From the NCBI GenBank assembly GCA_012842685.1, contig DUSI01000049.1:124001-188000 (forward strand): a DNA stretch of 64,000 nucleotides, in the 5' to 3' direction. Under the pieces are notes generated by a model. It made no database searches, had not been told where the DNA came from, and saw only the letters and a list, made by a program, of their open reading frames with translations. Of the stretch, positions 24,034-33,020 are shown piece by piece. The translations under genes and the position numbers were made by a program. Each line of letters starts with the position of its first letter. Position 1 is the first letter of the stretch. The stretch is from Candidatus Fermentithermobacillaceae bacterium. Its GTDB lineage: Bacteria > Bacillota > Sulfobacillia > Fermentithermobacillales > Fermentithermobacillaceae.

Positions 24034-26376
24034 TTACTCGTGGCGAAGTATCCTGAGCCCGTTCAGGGTGACCAAAACTGCCGCGCCGGAGTCAGACAGT
24101 ACCGCAACCCAAAGCGGCAGGATCCCGGCCAAGACCAGCGCCAGGGCCGCACCTTTTACCACTAGGGAAAAGGCGACGTTCTGCGCTATAAGCAGCCGTG
24201 CCGCCCGGCCGAGCCTGAGGGCCCACGGTACCTTGGAAAGACTATCTTTGAGCAGGGCGACATCTGCCGTTTCCAGGGCAACGTCGGCTCCTGCACCCAT
24301 GGCTATACCCACGTCCGCCGCGGCCAGGGACGGAGCGTCGTTCACACCATCGCCCACCATGGCGACCGTACCGTGCTCCTCTTTGAGCGCGGCGATAAGG
24401 TTTTTCTTGTCTTCGGGCATAAGACCGGCGCTGTAGGAACCTACTCCGGTTTGGGACGCCACGCGCCTGGCGGTCGCCTCTTCGTCCCCGGTGAGCATCA
24501 CGGTCGCGATCCCCATGTTCCGGAGCTCCGCCAGGGCGTGAGAAGCGTCCGGCCGCACCTCATCGGCGAGACCTATGACCCCCAGGACTTCCTGACCGGT
24601 CCCGACGAATACCGCGGTCTCTCCCCTCTCCCTCATGAGCGCCGCGTCTCGAACCAGGTCTTCCGGGATATGGACGCCCATCTCTCCGAAAAGCCTCTCG
24701 TTTCCTACATAGACATTGCGTTCCCCTACGCGTGCCTTGGCGCCCTTCCCCCTGATCGAAACGAAGTGCTCTCCGGGTTCGAAATCGAGGCCCATCTTTT
24801 CCGCGTGAGCCACGATGGCCCTGGCCAGCGGGTGTTCGGACCTGGCCTCTACTGCCGCGGCAAGGGCGAGAACGTGGGCGGGACCTGGAGCGAGTTCAAC
24901 GACCGGCTCAGAGGGCCCCATCTCCCAGACCTCGCCTCCCCCGTTTCCTCCGGCCAGAGCAGGAAGAGCGGCGCCGGCCTTTGCCGAAACGCGGCTCACA
25001 GCAATACGCCCCATGGTGATCGTACCGGTCTTGTCGAACGCGACGGCCTTCACCTTGCCCAGGTCCTCCAGGTGGATCCCGCCTTTCACGAGTACGCCGA
25101 AACGGGCTGCCCGCGCTATGGCGGCCACCACCGTAACGGGGGTTGATATAACCAAGGAGCACGGGCAGGAGACTATGAGCACCGTGAGGCCACGGTAGAT
25201 CCACGGTCTAAACTCCGCCTTGAGTACGAGGGGCACACCCAGCGCGATGACGAGGGACAGGAGCACCATGGCGGGAGTCCAGTACCTGGCGAAAACGTCG
25301 ACCATCCGCTGGGACCTGGCTTTCTTGGCCTGGGCTTCCTGGACCATGGCGATTATCCTTGAGACGGTGGTGTCCTCGGCAGTCCTCTCTGCGCGGAGCT
25401 CCAGCGCCCCTTCGCCGTTCAGACTACCCGCGAAAACCCTGCTCCCCACACCTTTGTCCACTGGAACAGACTCCCCGGTCAGAGACGACTCGTCTACGCT
25501 TGACTCACCTTTGACGACGTAGCCATCGGCCGGGATCATCTCTCCGGGGAAGACCACAACTATGTCTCCAGGAGCGATCGCCGAAGCCTCGACCTCGACC
25601 AGGGCATCGCCTCTCTTCACGCGGGCCGTCCGGGGGCTCAAATCCATGAGGGCCTGTATCGAGGTTCTGGCCTTTTCGCTGGCCTTCTCTTCGAGGAACT
25701 CACCTATGGAAAAGAGCGTCATGACGGCCGCGGCTTCTCCGTACTCGCCGATCAGAAGCGCTCCGGCACCCGCTATCGTAGTAAGGAGGTTGATGTCCGC
25801 TCCTCCACCGCCCATGAGAGCCCTGAACCCGGCCCTGGCGACGGGGATCCCCGCCACCACCGCGGCCAGCACGAATGGGACCCAGTACCACCCCTGCCCG
25901 GCGCGCTCCGCCAGAAACCCCGCGGCGAGCCCAAGAGCTCCCATGAGAGGCGCCCACATCCCGCCGGCATGGGAGTGGCCTTCGTGGGAATGGACATGGA
26001 TAGAGTGGGAATGGTCGTGATGGGAATGGCCGCGCGCATGGTGGGCATGGTCGTGGGGATGGTCGTGGTCTCCATGGTCTTCATGGCATCCATGGGCGTG
26101 GCATGCCGGGCGATCTTGCCTATGGGCTCTGGATCCTTTCGCCCTGTATCCCAGGGCCACTATCTTGGACAGGATGTCTTCCGGGCCTACCTCTTCGAGA
26201 GAATACTCGGCCCGTAGAAGCCCCGAGGGGAAACCTACCGTCGCTCTCCTCACTCCTGGGAGCGAGGCCACCGCCTTCTCAACCCTCGCCGCGCAATCGT
26301 GGCAGTGTAAACCCTCTAAGATCCACTCGCCTGTCACCAGAGAAGCGCAGACTTCTGTTCTGTCGTCTATACCCAC
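24034..26376 (-). CDS. P1B-type Zn2+/Cd2+/Pb2+ exporting ATPase
   Basis: A heavy-metal efflux ATPase of about 780 residues. An N-terminal HMA domain with CHDCAARVEKA is followed by a striking His/Asp-rich stretch of about 45 residues (DHDHPHDHAHHARGHSHHDH region) that probably binds zinc. The metal-path CPCS motif, the phosphorylation site DKTGTITMG, the TGD box and the hinge GDGVNDAPSL are intact. The last helices contain LSDSGAAVLV, whose D-x-G fits the divalent-cation P1B-2 subgroup. The GTG at 26376 has GGAGG seven bases upstream and replaces the track's TTG. It lies downstream of an ArsR-type repressor on the same strand, so metal-induced expression is expected. Confidence 0.94.
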   Translation of the reverse strand: MGIDDRTEVCASLVTGEWILEGLHCHDCAARVEKAVASLPGVRRATVGFPSGLLRAEYSLEEVGPEDILSKIVALGYRAKGSRAHRQDRPACHAHGCHEDHGDHDHPHDHAHHARGHSHHDHSHSIHVHSHEGHSHAGGMWAPLMGALGLAAGFLAERAGQGWYWVPFVLAAVVAGIPVARAGFRALMGGGGADINLLTTIAGAGALLIGEYGEAAAVMTLFSIGEFLEEKASEKARTSIQALMDLSPRTARVKRGDALVEVEASAIAPGDIVVVFPGEMIPADGYVVKGESSVDESSLTGESVPVDKGVGSRVFAGSLNGEGALELRAERTAEDTTVSRIIAMVQEAQAKKARSQRMVDVFARYWTPAMVLLSLVIALGVPLVLKAEFRPWIYRGLTVLIVSCPCSLVISTPVTVVAAIARAARFGVLVKGGIHLEDLGKVKAVAFDKTGTITMGRIAVSRVSAKAGAALPALAGGNGGGEVWEMGPSEPVVELAPGPAHVLALAAAVEARSEHPLARAIVAHAEKMGLDFEPGEHFVSIRGKGAKARVGERNVYVGNERLFGEMGVHIPEDLVRDAALMRERGETAVFVGTGQEVLGVIGLADEVRPDASHALAELRNMGIATVMLTGDEEATARRVASQTGVGSYSAGLMPEDKKNLIAALKEEHGTVAMVGDGVNDAPSLAAADVGIAMGAGADVALETADVALLKDSLSKVPWALRLGRAARLLIAQNVAFSLVVKGAALALVLAGILPLWVAVLSDSGAAVLVTLNGLRILRHE

Positions 26377-26449
26377 CCGGATTCCTCCGTTCCCGAACAA
26401 AGTGTCCAGGTGGGATAAGGCCTGCCTGCTTAGTTACTGCCCTTGCCCG

Positions 26450-26821
26450 CTACCCGTGGGCCGCGTGCTTGAAAGCCTCCGACATCAGGGTCTCAACGTG
26501 CTCGTCATCTAGCGAGTAGACCACCCTTCGGCCCACCTTGGTCGCCTTCACTAGGCGCATGGTCCTGAGGAGCCTGAGGTGATGGGACACATTGGATACC
26601 GACGTGTCCAAGATAGTCGCCAGATCGTGGACGCACCACTCGCGTTTCAGCAAGAGATACAAGATGGACAGCCTCGTGCTGTCCCCCATTACCCTGAATA
26701 CCTCAGCGACGTATCCCGTGTCGGGTAACGACGCCCTAGCTTCTTCGGCCGAACGGAAATCCACCTCGTGTGTCTCGCACATGTCAAGGTCGTCTCGTTC
26801 AAGGCCCGGTTCGCAGGTCAA
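26450..26821 (-). CDS. ArsR/SmtB-family metal-sensing repressor
   Basis: A winged-helix repressor of 123 residues, CadC/CzrA-like. The recognition helix region is TILDTSVSNVSHHLRLLRTMRLV. Metal ligands can be proposed at both classical sites: cysteines in the N-terminal arm (Cys3, Cys15) with CVH at 63-65 (CadC-type alpha3N site), and D-x-H with two later histidines in the last helix (106-122; SmtB-type alpha5 site). Metal binding would release DNA and induce the downstream ATPase. The TTG start has AAGGGGG upstream; ATG at codon 14 would remove Cys3 only. A dyad overlapping a TATAAT box lies about 50 bases upstream. Confidence 0.9.
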   Translation of the reverse strand: MTCEPGLERDDLDMCETHEVDFRSAEEARASLPDTGYVAEVFRVMGDSTRLSILYLLLKREWCVHDLATILDTSVSNVSHHLRLLRTMRLVKATKVGRRVVYSLDDEHVETLMSEAFKHAAHG

Positions 26822-26867
26822 AGCCGCATCCCCCTTCCATGTGGGCGGCGGCAGGCCGCCTCACACG

Positions 26868-26883
26868 CATATATGATTATATG
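26868..26883 (-). promoter_or_regulatory. Probable ArsR-type operator overlapping a -10 box
   Basis: CATATA-TGAT-TATATG is a perfect 6-4-6 inverted repeat, AT-rich against a GC-rich background, about 50 bases upstream of the ArsR-type gene. On the minus strand it contains a perfect TATAAT hexamer. ArsR/SmtB repressors usually bind AT-rich imperfect dyads of this kind at the promoter, so autoregulation of the arsR-ATPase operon is inferred. The -35 element is weak (TTCCAC at 17 bases). Confidence 0.6.
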
Positions 26884-26943
26884 TTCAAATATCGAAAAGT
26901 GGAACCCCTTCGCGGGCACAGAAGAGCCTATCTTATCGGGCCC

Positions 26944-28593
26944 TCAGCGGCCGTTATGGGTGGCCTCGGCCATCACGGTGCCGGATAGGCATGCCTTAAA
27001 GATGTGGTCTGCTATCCTTTCAAGGTAGTTCACGACATCGAGGAAGATGAGCCCCGCCTCCAGGGTGCAGCGGCCCTCTTCAAGCCTTCTGGCGTGGCCC
27101 GCCTGGACTTCCCGGCTCATCTCGTCAAGCCTGTTCTCCAAGGCCTCAACCTCTTTGATGTGGGAACCGTCGGTCCTCCTCAGGGAGTCTATTGTGAGCT
27201 CAAACATCGACTCTATAACCCCGTGCATCTTCTTTAGGTCCGAAAGGGCTTCCTGGCTGAAGACGAAGCCGCCTTCGATCTTCATCTCGGCCAGAGACAC
27301 GATGCTCAAAGCATGGTCGCCTATCCGCTCCGCGTTGTTTATGCCTGAGATCATGGCGGGGACCGCCTGGGACTGTTTGTCCGATAGGGCGTGTTTCGAG
27401 AGGTCCACAATGTACATGGTGACCTCGCGCTGGAGCGTGTTCAGAGTCTCTTCGTCTTTGCGCGCCTTCTCCAGGAGCTTCTCATCGTTCTCGTGGAACG
27501 CCCTCATAACCTCGTCCAGCATCCTCCTGCCTATCTCGATCACCCGCGCCAGCTCCGAGGCGACGGCCTTGATGGCAGCGGCCGGAGTATCCAAGAGGAG
27601 CCTATCAAGGTACTTGGAGGTGTCCTCGTCTTCGTCTTCCTTGCTCCTTATGAGGACCTCAAGGAACCTTACATATTGCTTTGTAAAAGGCAGGAACACG
27701 ACGGCGCTGAAAACGTTGAAAAGAGTGTGGGAGTTGGCTATCTGGGCCGCCAATCCTCCGCCCGGGTTAAAGCTGTCTGTAAACGCCACTATGGACTTGA
27801 GGAACAGAGGCAGCATGATCGCCGCCAGTATGACCCCGATGACGTTGTACAGCGTGTGGGCCCAGGCCGTCCGCCGGGCAGAGATATTCCCGCTGAGAGA
27901 GGCCACCTGGGCGGTTATGCAGGTACCTATGTTGTCGCCCAGCATTATGCATACGGCAGATCTCAGGTCGAGAAGGCCTGCCTGGCCTAGGATCATGACG
28001 AGGCCTACCGTGGCGGTGCTCGAGTGAACCATGGCGGTCGCGACGGCGCCGAGCACGATGCCCAAGATAGGGTTCGAGGCGTATTTCTCAAAGAACTCCC
28101 TAAGCAAGGGGCTCTGCTGCATGAGGGGAACGCCTGAGTTCAGGATCTTGAGCCCCAGGAACATCATGCCGAAACCCATGATCGCGTTCCCGATGTACTT
28201 CATCTTTTTCCGGCCGAAGTAGGCGATGGCAAACCCCAGCCCTATGACCGGCAGGGCTATGTCGGTGAGCTTAAAGCGGAAGCTGAACGCCATGAGCTGG
28301 GCCGTGATCGTCGTGCCGATGTTCGCTCCGTATATGATTCCTACCGCTTGCGGGAGCTTCATAAGGCCGGCGTTAACGAAACCTACGGTCAAGACGGTGA
28401 CGGCGGTGCTGCTCTGCACCAGGGCCGTGACGAAAGTACCCACCAGGAAGGCGCTCCAGACTCTACCGGTCAGAACGGTGAGGATCTTCTTCATCATGTC
28501 GCCCGACGCTTTTTCGAGCCCTTCTCCCATCATGTCGACTCCGTACATGAGAAGGGCGGTACCACCTATGAGGCCAAATATGAGTTCTTGCAT
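26944..28593 (-). CDS. Na+/phosphate symporter with PhoU-like domain
   Basis: A 549-residue transporter of the Na/Pi cotransporter family. The membrane part (about 1-310) has the internal repeat with the two QSST-like motifs, LVQSSTAVTVL and MVHSSTATVGL, that mark the substrate path. A cytoplasmic PhoU-like helical bundle follows (about 340-540), presumably regulating transport. ATG is preceded by GGGAGG. It is transcribed alone. The spacing to the arsR promoter region downstream is small but the two units are separate. Phosphate import or balancing efflux cannot be distinguished from sequence. Confidence 0.92.
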   Translation of the reverse strand: MQELIFGLIGGTALLMYGVDMMGEGLEKASGDMMKKILTVLTGRVWSAFLVGTFVTALVQSSTAVTVLTVGFVNAGLMKLPQAVGIIYGANIGTTITAQLMAFSFRFKLTDIALPVIGLGFAIAYFGRKKMKYIGNAIMGFGMMFLGLKILNSGVPLMQQSPLLREFFEKYASNPILGIVLGAVATAMVHSSTATVGLVMILGQAGLLDLRSAVCIMLGDNIGTCITAQVASLSGNISARRTAWAHTLYNVIGVILAAIMLPLFLKSIVAFTDSFNPGGGLAAQIANSHTLFNVFSAVVFLPFTKQYVRFLEVLIRSKEDEDEDTSKYLDRLLLDTPAAAIKAVASELARVIEIGRRMLDEVMRAFHENDEKLLEKARKDEETLNTLQREVTMYIVDLSKHALSDKQSQAVPAMISGINNAERIGDHALSIVSLAEMKIEGGFVFSQEALSDLKKMHGVIESMFELTIDSLRRTDGSHIKEVEALENRLDEMSREVQAGHARRLEEGRCTLEAGLIFLDVVNYLERIADHIFKACLSGTVMAEATHNGR

Positions 28594-28687
28594 TTGAACC
28601 TCCCGGGCTTACGATCTTAGCCGCTCTCACCCTTAATACTTCATACCACAATCGCGCGGACTTTTCCTTTGGTTCTTGGAGGAACGC

Positions 28688-28777
28688 GTGAAGGTGGTCA
28701 CGACCCACCTAACGAAGTTCTCTACAGTCCCGGGAATAGCGGCGAAAAGACCCGTTTTCACGGTCGAGGAGGAATGA
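28688..28777 (+). CDS. Possible 29-residue leader peptide upstream of S9 peptidase
   Basis: A short GTG-started frame with an ideal GGAGG five bases ahead encodes 29 residues (MKVVTTHLTKFSTVPGIAAK then RPVFTVEEE). It ends with TGA three bases before the TTG start of the peptidase. Its last codons form the peptidase ribosome site (GAGGAGGAATGA), so translation of the leader would be coupled to the enzyme. It is not in the track and has no recognisable family. It could be a regulatory leader or chance. Confidence 0.35.
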   Translation: MKVVTTHLTKFSTVPGIAAKRPVFTVEEE

Positions 28778-28780
28778 ATC

Positions 28781-30922
28781 TTGGACATCCGCCCCATGAC
28801 ACCCAAAGATCTCTTCGCGTTCAAGTGCTTCGGCGACGCCCGGCTCTCTCCGGACGGGAAAAACCTGGCCTACGTGCGCCAGTACCACGACGCCGAGAAA
28901 GAGAAGTCCTACACCGAAATCTGGCTGTATTCACTCGAGACCGGAGCTTCAAGAAGGCTGACCGGTTCGGGGAAAGACCGCTCGCCAAGGTGGTCTCCGG
29001 ACGGACAGCGCCTTGCCTTTGTCTCCGACCGGTCGGGCAAGTCCCAGATCTGGATAATCGAGCCATCAGGAGGCGAAGCGTGGCGGATCCCTACAAAGGA
29101 AGAGGTGCGGGGCGACTTCGTCTGGAGCCCCGATGGGAAAAGGATATTCTTCACGTCCCAGGTATTTGCCAAACCGGATGACTGGCAGCCATATCCGGGA
29201 GCCCCCGAGGATGACAGAGCGCGGGCAGTCGAACAGGCCAACCGGGCCCTCAAGCCCAAAGACGAAAAGCCGAAAGATGATTCTAAACCCAATGACATAA
29301 AGGTCATAACGCGCCTCCGTTACAGGATGGACGGTCAGGGTTACTTTGGAGATCTCCGCCGGCACGTATTCTGGGTGGAAGTCCCGTCCGGCCCGGTAGG
29401 CGACAAGGAGGAGCCCGCCCGGCAGCTCACGTCTGGAGACTACGACCACAGCCTCCCCGATATAACCCCTTGCGGGAGATACGCCATCCTCTCGGCAAGA
29501 AGGAGCGAGGACGCGGACTACCAGCTAAAATCCGACCTCTGGCTGCTTGAGATCGAGACCGGAAAGCATGTGCTCCTGTACGATGCTCCCGGACCTACCA
29601 GCGGACCTCAAGTCTCCCCCGATGGACGCTATGTCGCGTTCTTCGGCCACGACCTCGCGAGGAATGTGTCGACCAGGACAGACCTGTACGTGCTCGCCAT
29701 CCAGGATTTCATAGAGAGAGTATCCCGAGGAGAAGAAGCCGAGCCTCTCACCCTAAAGAATGCGGTTAACTTGACGGCGCGCCTCGACAGGGGAGCCGGG
29801 CACCTGGGCGGGTCCGAGCCGCGGTATCAGGGCGCAGGGGGAGCCATCTGGCAAGGAGCCGACATATACTTCCCGCTCATGGACTGCGGCGAGACGTTCA
29901 TATACAAAGCATCCCGGCGTCAAGCTTCTGACGAAGGACAGACGGAGCCTTCTCACGATTGGAAGCTGGAAAGAGTCTTCGGTACCCCCGGAAGATCTAT
30001 CGGAGGGTTTGACCTGAAGGCCGGAAGGATGGCGTTTCAGGCCTCGACTCCCGAGACCCCGGAAGACGTTTTCGTGCTGAAAGACGGCGCCGAGATCAGG
30101 GTAACCACCGAGAACGACGAACTCGTGAAGAGCCTCGCCCTCGGGAAATGCGAGAAATTCCGCTACCTCTCCAAGGACGGGCAGGAGCTCGACGGCTGGC
30201 TCATCTACCCACACGGGTACGAACCCGGGAAGAAGTACCCGCTCCTCCTCCTGGTCCATGGAGGACCCCACGGGGCTTACGGTTCGTCTTTCATGTTTGG
30301 CGCCCAGCTTTTCGCGTCAAATGGATACGCTGTCGCCTATTGCAACCCGAGGGGGAGCAGCTCTTACGGCCAGGAATTCATGGCGGTGATCGACGGCGAC
30401 TGGGGCAACAAGGACTACATGGACGTTATGGCCTGCGTAGACGCCGTGGTCTCCAGAGGCTCGGTAGATGAAAACAACATTTTCGTCCACGGGTGGTCCT
30501 ACGGAGGGTATTGGACCCTATGGGCGATAACCCAGACCGGCCGGTTCAAAGCAGCCTGCGCCGGAGCCAGCGTTTCCAACCTCCACAGCGACTACGGCAC
30601 CAGCGACATCATGTGGGCCGATGAACACGAGTACGGCGGAAAGCCTTGGGAGAACGCGGATCTGTTGCTGGACCGCTCGCCCCTCAGCCACGTGGCGAAT
30701 GTGACGACCCCGGTCCTGCTCCTTCACGGAGAAAACGACCTGCGCTGCCCCATCTCCCAGTCAGAGCAGTTCTACATAGGCCTAAAGCGACTAGGGAAGA
30801 CCGCCGTGTTCGTAAGATACCCTGATGAATACCACGGACTCAGGCGGCACCTCCACAGGATAGACAGGTACAAGAGGATGTTCGCCTGGTTCGAATACTA
30901 CCGGACTCAGCCTGGGAGCTGA
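28781..30922 (+). CDS. S9 family prolyl oligopeptidase / acylaminoacyl-peptidase
   Basis: A 713-residue serine peptidase. The first 430 or so residues form a seven-bladed beta-propeller with repeated SPDG signatures (RLSPDGKNLAY, RWSPDGQRLAF, QVSPDGRYVAF) that restricts access to the active site. The alpha/beta-hydrolase domain carries the nucleophile HGWSYGGY, the Asp in HGENDLRCP and the His in DEYHGLRRH. No signal peptide is present, so it acts on intracellular peptides. The TTG start follows AGGAGG at eight bases. An intrinsic terminator closes the unit. It lies convergent to a thiolase operon. Confidence 0.94.
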   Translation: MDIRPMTPKDLFAFKCFGDARLSPDGKNLAYVRQYHDAEKEKSYTEIWLYSLETGASRRLTGSGKDRSPRWSPDGQRLAFVSDRSGKSQIWIIEPSGGEAWRIPTKEEVRGDFVWSPDGKRIFFTSQVFAKPDDWQPYPGAPEDDRARAVEQANRALKPKDEKPKDDSKPNDIKVITRLRYRMDGQGYFGDLRRHVFWVEVPSGPVGDKEEPARQLTSGDYDHSLPDITPCGRYAILSARRSEDADYQLKSDLWLLEIETGKHVLLYDAPGPTSGPQVSPDGRYVAFFGHDLARNVSTRTDLYVLAIQDFIERVSRGEEAEPLTLKNAVNLTARLDRGAGHLGGSEPRYQGAGGAIWQGADIYFPLMDCGETFIYKASRRQASDEGQTEPSHDWKLERVFGTPGRSIGGFDLKAGRMAFQASTPETPEDVFVLKDGAEIRVTTENDELVKSLALGKCEKFRYLSKDGQELDGWLIYPHGYEPGKKYPLLLLVHGGPHGAYGSSFMFGAQLFASNGYAVAYCNPRGSSSYGQEFMAVIDGDWGNKDYMDVMACVDAVVSRGSVDENNIFVHGWSYGGYWTLWAITQTGRFKAACAGASVSNLHSDYGTSDIMWADEHEYGGKPWENADLLLDRSPLSHVANVTTPVLLLHGENDLRCPISQSEQFYIGLKRLGKTAVFVRYPDEYHGLRRHLHRIDRYKRMFAWFEYYRTQPGS

Positions 30923-30982
30923 AGCCCGGGTTTCAGGACTCCAGGCGGATACCCACGGGCAAAAAGCCCGGGATCTTTGCAC

Positions 30983-31024
30983 AAAAAGGCTGCTTACGGC
31001 CTGTGCGCCGCAAGCAGCCTTTTT
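30983..31024. terminator. Bidirectional intrinsic terminator
   Basis: AAAAAGGCTGCTT pairs with AAGCAGCCTTTTT across a further CGG/CCG stem and a short GC loop. A-tract and T-tract on the two sides make it usable from both strands. It sits between the convergent S9 peptidase and thiolase genes. Confidence 0.92.
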
Positions 31025-31035
31025 CAACCAGTCAA

Positions 31036-32217
31036 TCAAACTCGCTCCACTATCATGCTCATCCCCATGCCTCCGCCGATGCAGAGGGTGGCGAGGCCCC
31101 TCTTCGCGTCCCGCCGGGCCATCTCGTGAAGCAGGGTAACCAGGATCCTGGCGCCGCTGGCCCCGATGGGGTGCCCGAGGGCAATTGCCCCACCGTTTAC
31201 GTTTACGATGGACGGATCCCAGCCCATCTCCTTCTCGACGGCCAAGCTGGTGGCGGCAAAGGCCTCGTTGGCCTCGATGAGCTCGATATCTTTGAGTTCG
31301 AGACCGGCCATGGAGAGAGCTTTCCGCGTGGCGGCGACAGGGCCCAGCCCCATGTAAAGGGGCTCCACTCCTGCCGACGCGTATGCGGCTATCCTCGCCA
31401 TCGGCTTAAGTCCCAGCGATGCCGCCTTTTCCTCGCTCATGACCACAAGCGCCGCAGCGCCGTTGTTTATGCCTGACGCATTCCCGGCAGTCACCGTGCC
31501 GTCCGGCTTGAAGGCCGGGCGAAGCGCCGCCAGCTTCTCCGGCGTAGTCCCCGGCCTCGGGTGCTCGTCTTTGTCGAACACTAGGGCTGGCCCTCTCCTC
31601 TGTGGGACTTCCACGGGGACTATCTCACCGGCGAACCTCCCGGACCTCATGGCTTCTTCGGCCCTGGCCTGGCTCCTCGCCGCGAACTCGTCCTGCATCT
31701 CGCGGGTGATACCCCATTTTTCGGCTACGGCTTCCGCGGTGAGCCCCATGTGTTTGTCCACAAAGGCGCACCATAGCCCGTCCTTTATCATCTCGTCCAC
31801 GAGCGTCCCGTGGCCCATCCGGTGGCCATACCTGCCCTTCTCCACGAGGTACGGAGCCATGTCCATGCTCTCCGTGCCGCCGGCGACCACTACCTCGGCG
31901 TCGCCGGCCGCGATGGCCTGGGCGGCGAGGGCTACCGCCTTGAGCCCCGAACCGCAGACCTTATTCACCGTCGTCGCGGGTACTTCGTGGGAAAGGCCTG
32001 CCCTTATCGCGCACTGTCTGGCCACGTTCTGTCCCTGGCCCGCTTGGAGCACGTTGCCCATTATGACCTCGTCCACTGTGAAACTGGCTCCGCCAAGGCG
32101 CTCCAGGGCTCCCCTCACCGCCACGCTCCCGAGCTCGACTGCGCTCACGCCTGCGATCGCTCCGCCCATGGTGCCTATGGCGGTGCGGACCGCGCTCACG
32201 ATAACCGCTCTACGCAT
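31036..32217 (-). CDS. Acetyl-CoA C-acetyltransferase (thiolase)
   Basis: A 393-residue type II thiolase. The acyl-accepting cysteine lies in [11 protein letters not shown] (Cys88), the catalytic His in [11 protein letters not shown] and the second Cys in [10 protein letters not shown]. All are intact, so either condensation of two acetyl-CoA or cleavage of 3-ketoacyl-CoA is possible. The track ORF begins 41 codons earlier inside the intergenic/upstream gene; the ATG at 32217 with GGGAGGAG is correct. It is the last gene after two CoA-transferase subunits. This suggests an acid is activated to its CoA ester and then cleaved, or acetoacetate is metabolised. Confidence 0.95.
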   Translation of the reverse strand: MRRAVIVSAVRTAIGTMGGAIAGVSAVELGSVAVRGALERLGGASFTVDEVIMGNVLQAGQGQNVARQCAIRAGLSHEVPATTVNKVCGSGLKAVALAAQAIAAGDAEVVVAGGTESMDMAPYLVEKGRYGHRMGHGTLVDEMIKDGLWCAFVDKHMGLTAEAVAEKWGITREMQDEFAARSQARAEEAMRSGRFAGEIVPVEVPQRRGPALVFDKDEHPRPGTTPEKLAALRPAFKPDGTVTAGNASGINNGAAALVVMSEEKAASLGLKPMARIAAYASAGVEPLYMGLGPVAATRKALSMAGLELKDIELIEANEAFAATSLAVEKEMGWDPSIVNVNGGAIALGHPIGASGARILVTLLHEMARRDAKRGLATLCIGGGMGMSMIVERV

Positions 32218-32231
32218 GTGGGCTCTCCTCC

Positions 32232-33020
32232 CTACACGGCCTCGCGGCCGATTATGTATTTCATGGGGTCGACTTCGTTCCTGAGGATCTCCAGTTCTTC
32301 GTCTGTCGGCTCTCCGCTTATGGGCACCTCTTCCGGCCACAGGAGCTCAAACCCTGTAGCGGCCACAACGTCTTCCTTGGTGACTCCCGCGTGGAGGCTC
32401 TCCACTTTCATCCTGCACGTCTCCTCGTCAAATCCCAGCACACAGAGGTTCGTGATTATCTTGTACGGCCCCGTCCCCGGAGGAAGCCCTGCGGCCTCCC
32501 TTGCCCCCTTCCCCGTGAGGTAGCCGGGGCTCGTTATGAAGTCGACCCTGGGCACAAACCTCCTCTTGTCGTGGGGTGTTATGACCATAGTCCGCCAGGT
32601 AAGCGAAGCCAGGTCGTTGGCTCCGCCAGAGCCCGGGAGCCTCACCCTGGGCTTCTCGAAATCGCCGATTACGGTAGAGTTTATGTTCCCGTACATGTCT
32701 ATCTGGGCGCCGCCCAGGAAGCAGTAATCGACGATACCCCTCTGGCACGCGTCCATGATGTCGATCATGCTTGAGGCCATCACGGCCTTGTAAAACGTCC
32801 TCGAATCTCCCACAGAGATGGGCATGGTCGGAAGGAGCGGGGCGACGCCGCCGGCCTCAAAAAGCATGGTGAGGTTCGGGGCGTGGGTCTTCTGGGCCAG
32901 CATCGCCGCGGCGCAAGGGGCGCCCGTCCCGACCACCACGGTTTTCCCGTCTTCGAGAAACCTGGCCGCGAGGCATATCATGAGTTCCATCGCATTGTAC
33001 TTCTTCCCGAGTCCGCTCAT
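32232..33020 (-). CDS. CoA-transferase subunit B (glutaconate / 3-oxoacid family)
   Basis: A 262-residue family I CoA-transferase beta subunit. [10 protein letters not shown] carries the glutamate expected to form the covalent CoA thioester, and [13 protein letters not shown] forms the family glycine loop. It resembles GctB and the IpdB-type ring hydrolases, so the substrate is uncertain. Its start overlaps the stop of subunit A by four bases (ATGA), consistent with assembly as a complex. The thiolase begins 15 bases downstream. Confidence 0.87.
   Translation of the reverse strand: MSGLGKKYNAMELMICLAARFLEDGKTVVVGTGAPCAAAMLAQKTHAPNLTMLFEAGGVAPLLPTMPISVGDSRTFYKAVMASSMIDIMDACQRGIVDYCFLGGAQIDMYGNINSTVIGDFEKPRVRLPGSGGANDLASLTWRTMVITPHDKRRFVPRVDFITSPGYLTGKGAREAAGLPPGTGPYKIITNLCVLGFDEETCRMKVESLHAGVTKEDVVAATGFELLWPEEVPISGEPTDEELEILRNEVDPMKYIIGREAV

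Noticed and set aside
26002-26100. Short repeats of CATGG/GTGGGA type that look like a tandem repeat
   Set aside because: They encode the His/Asp-rich metal-binding tail of the ATPase and are explained by codon composition.
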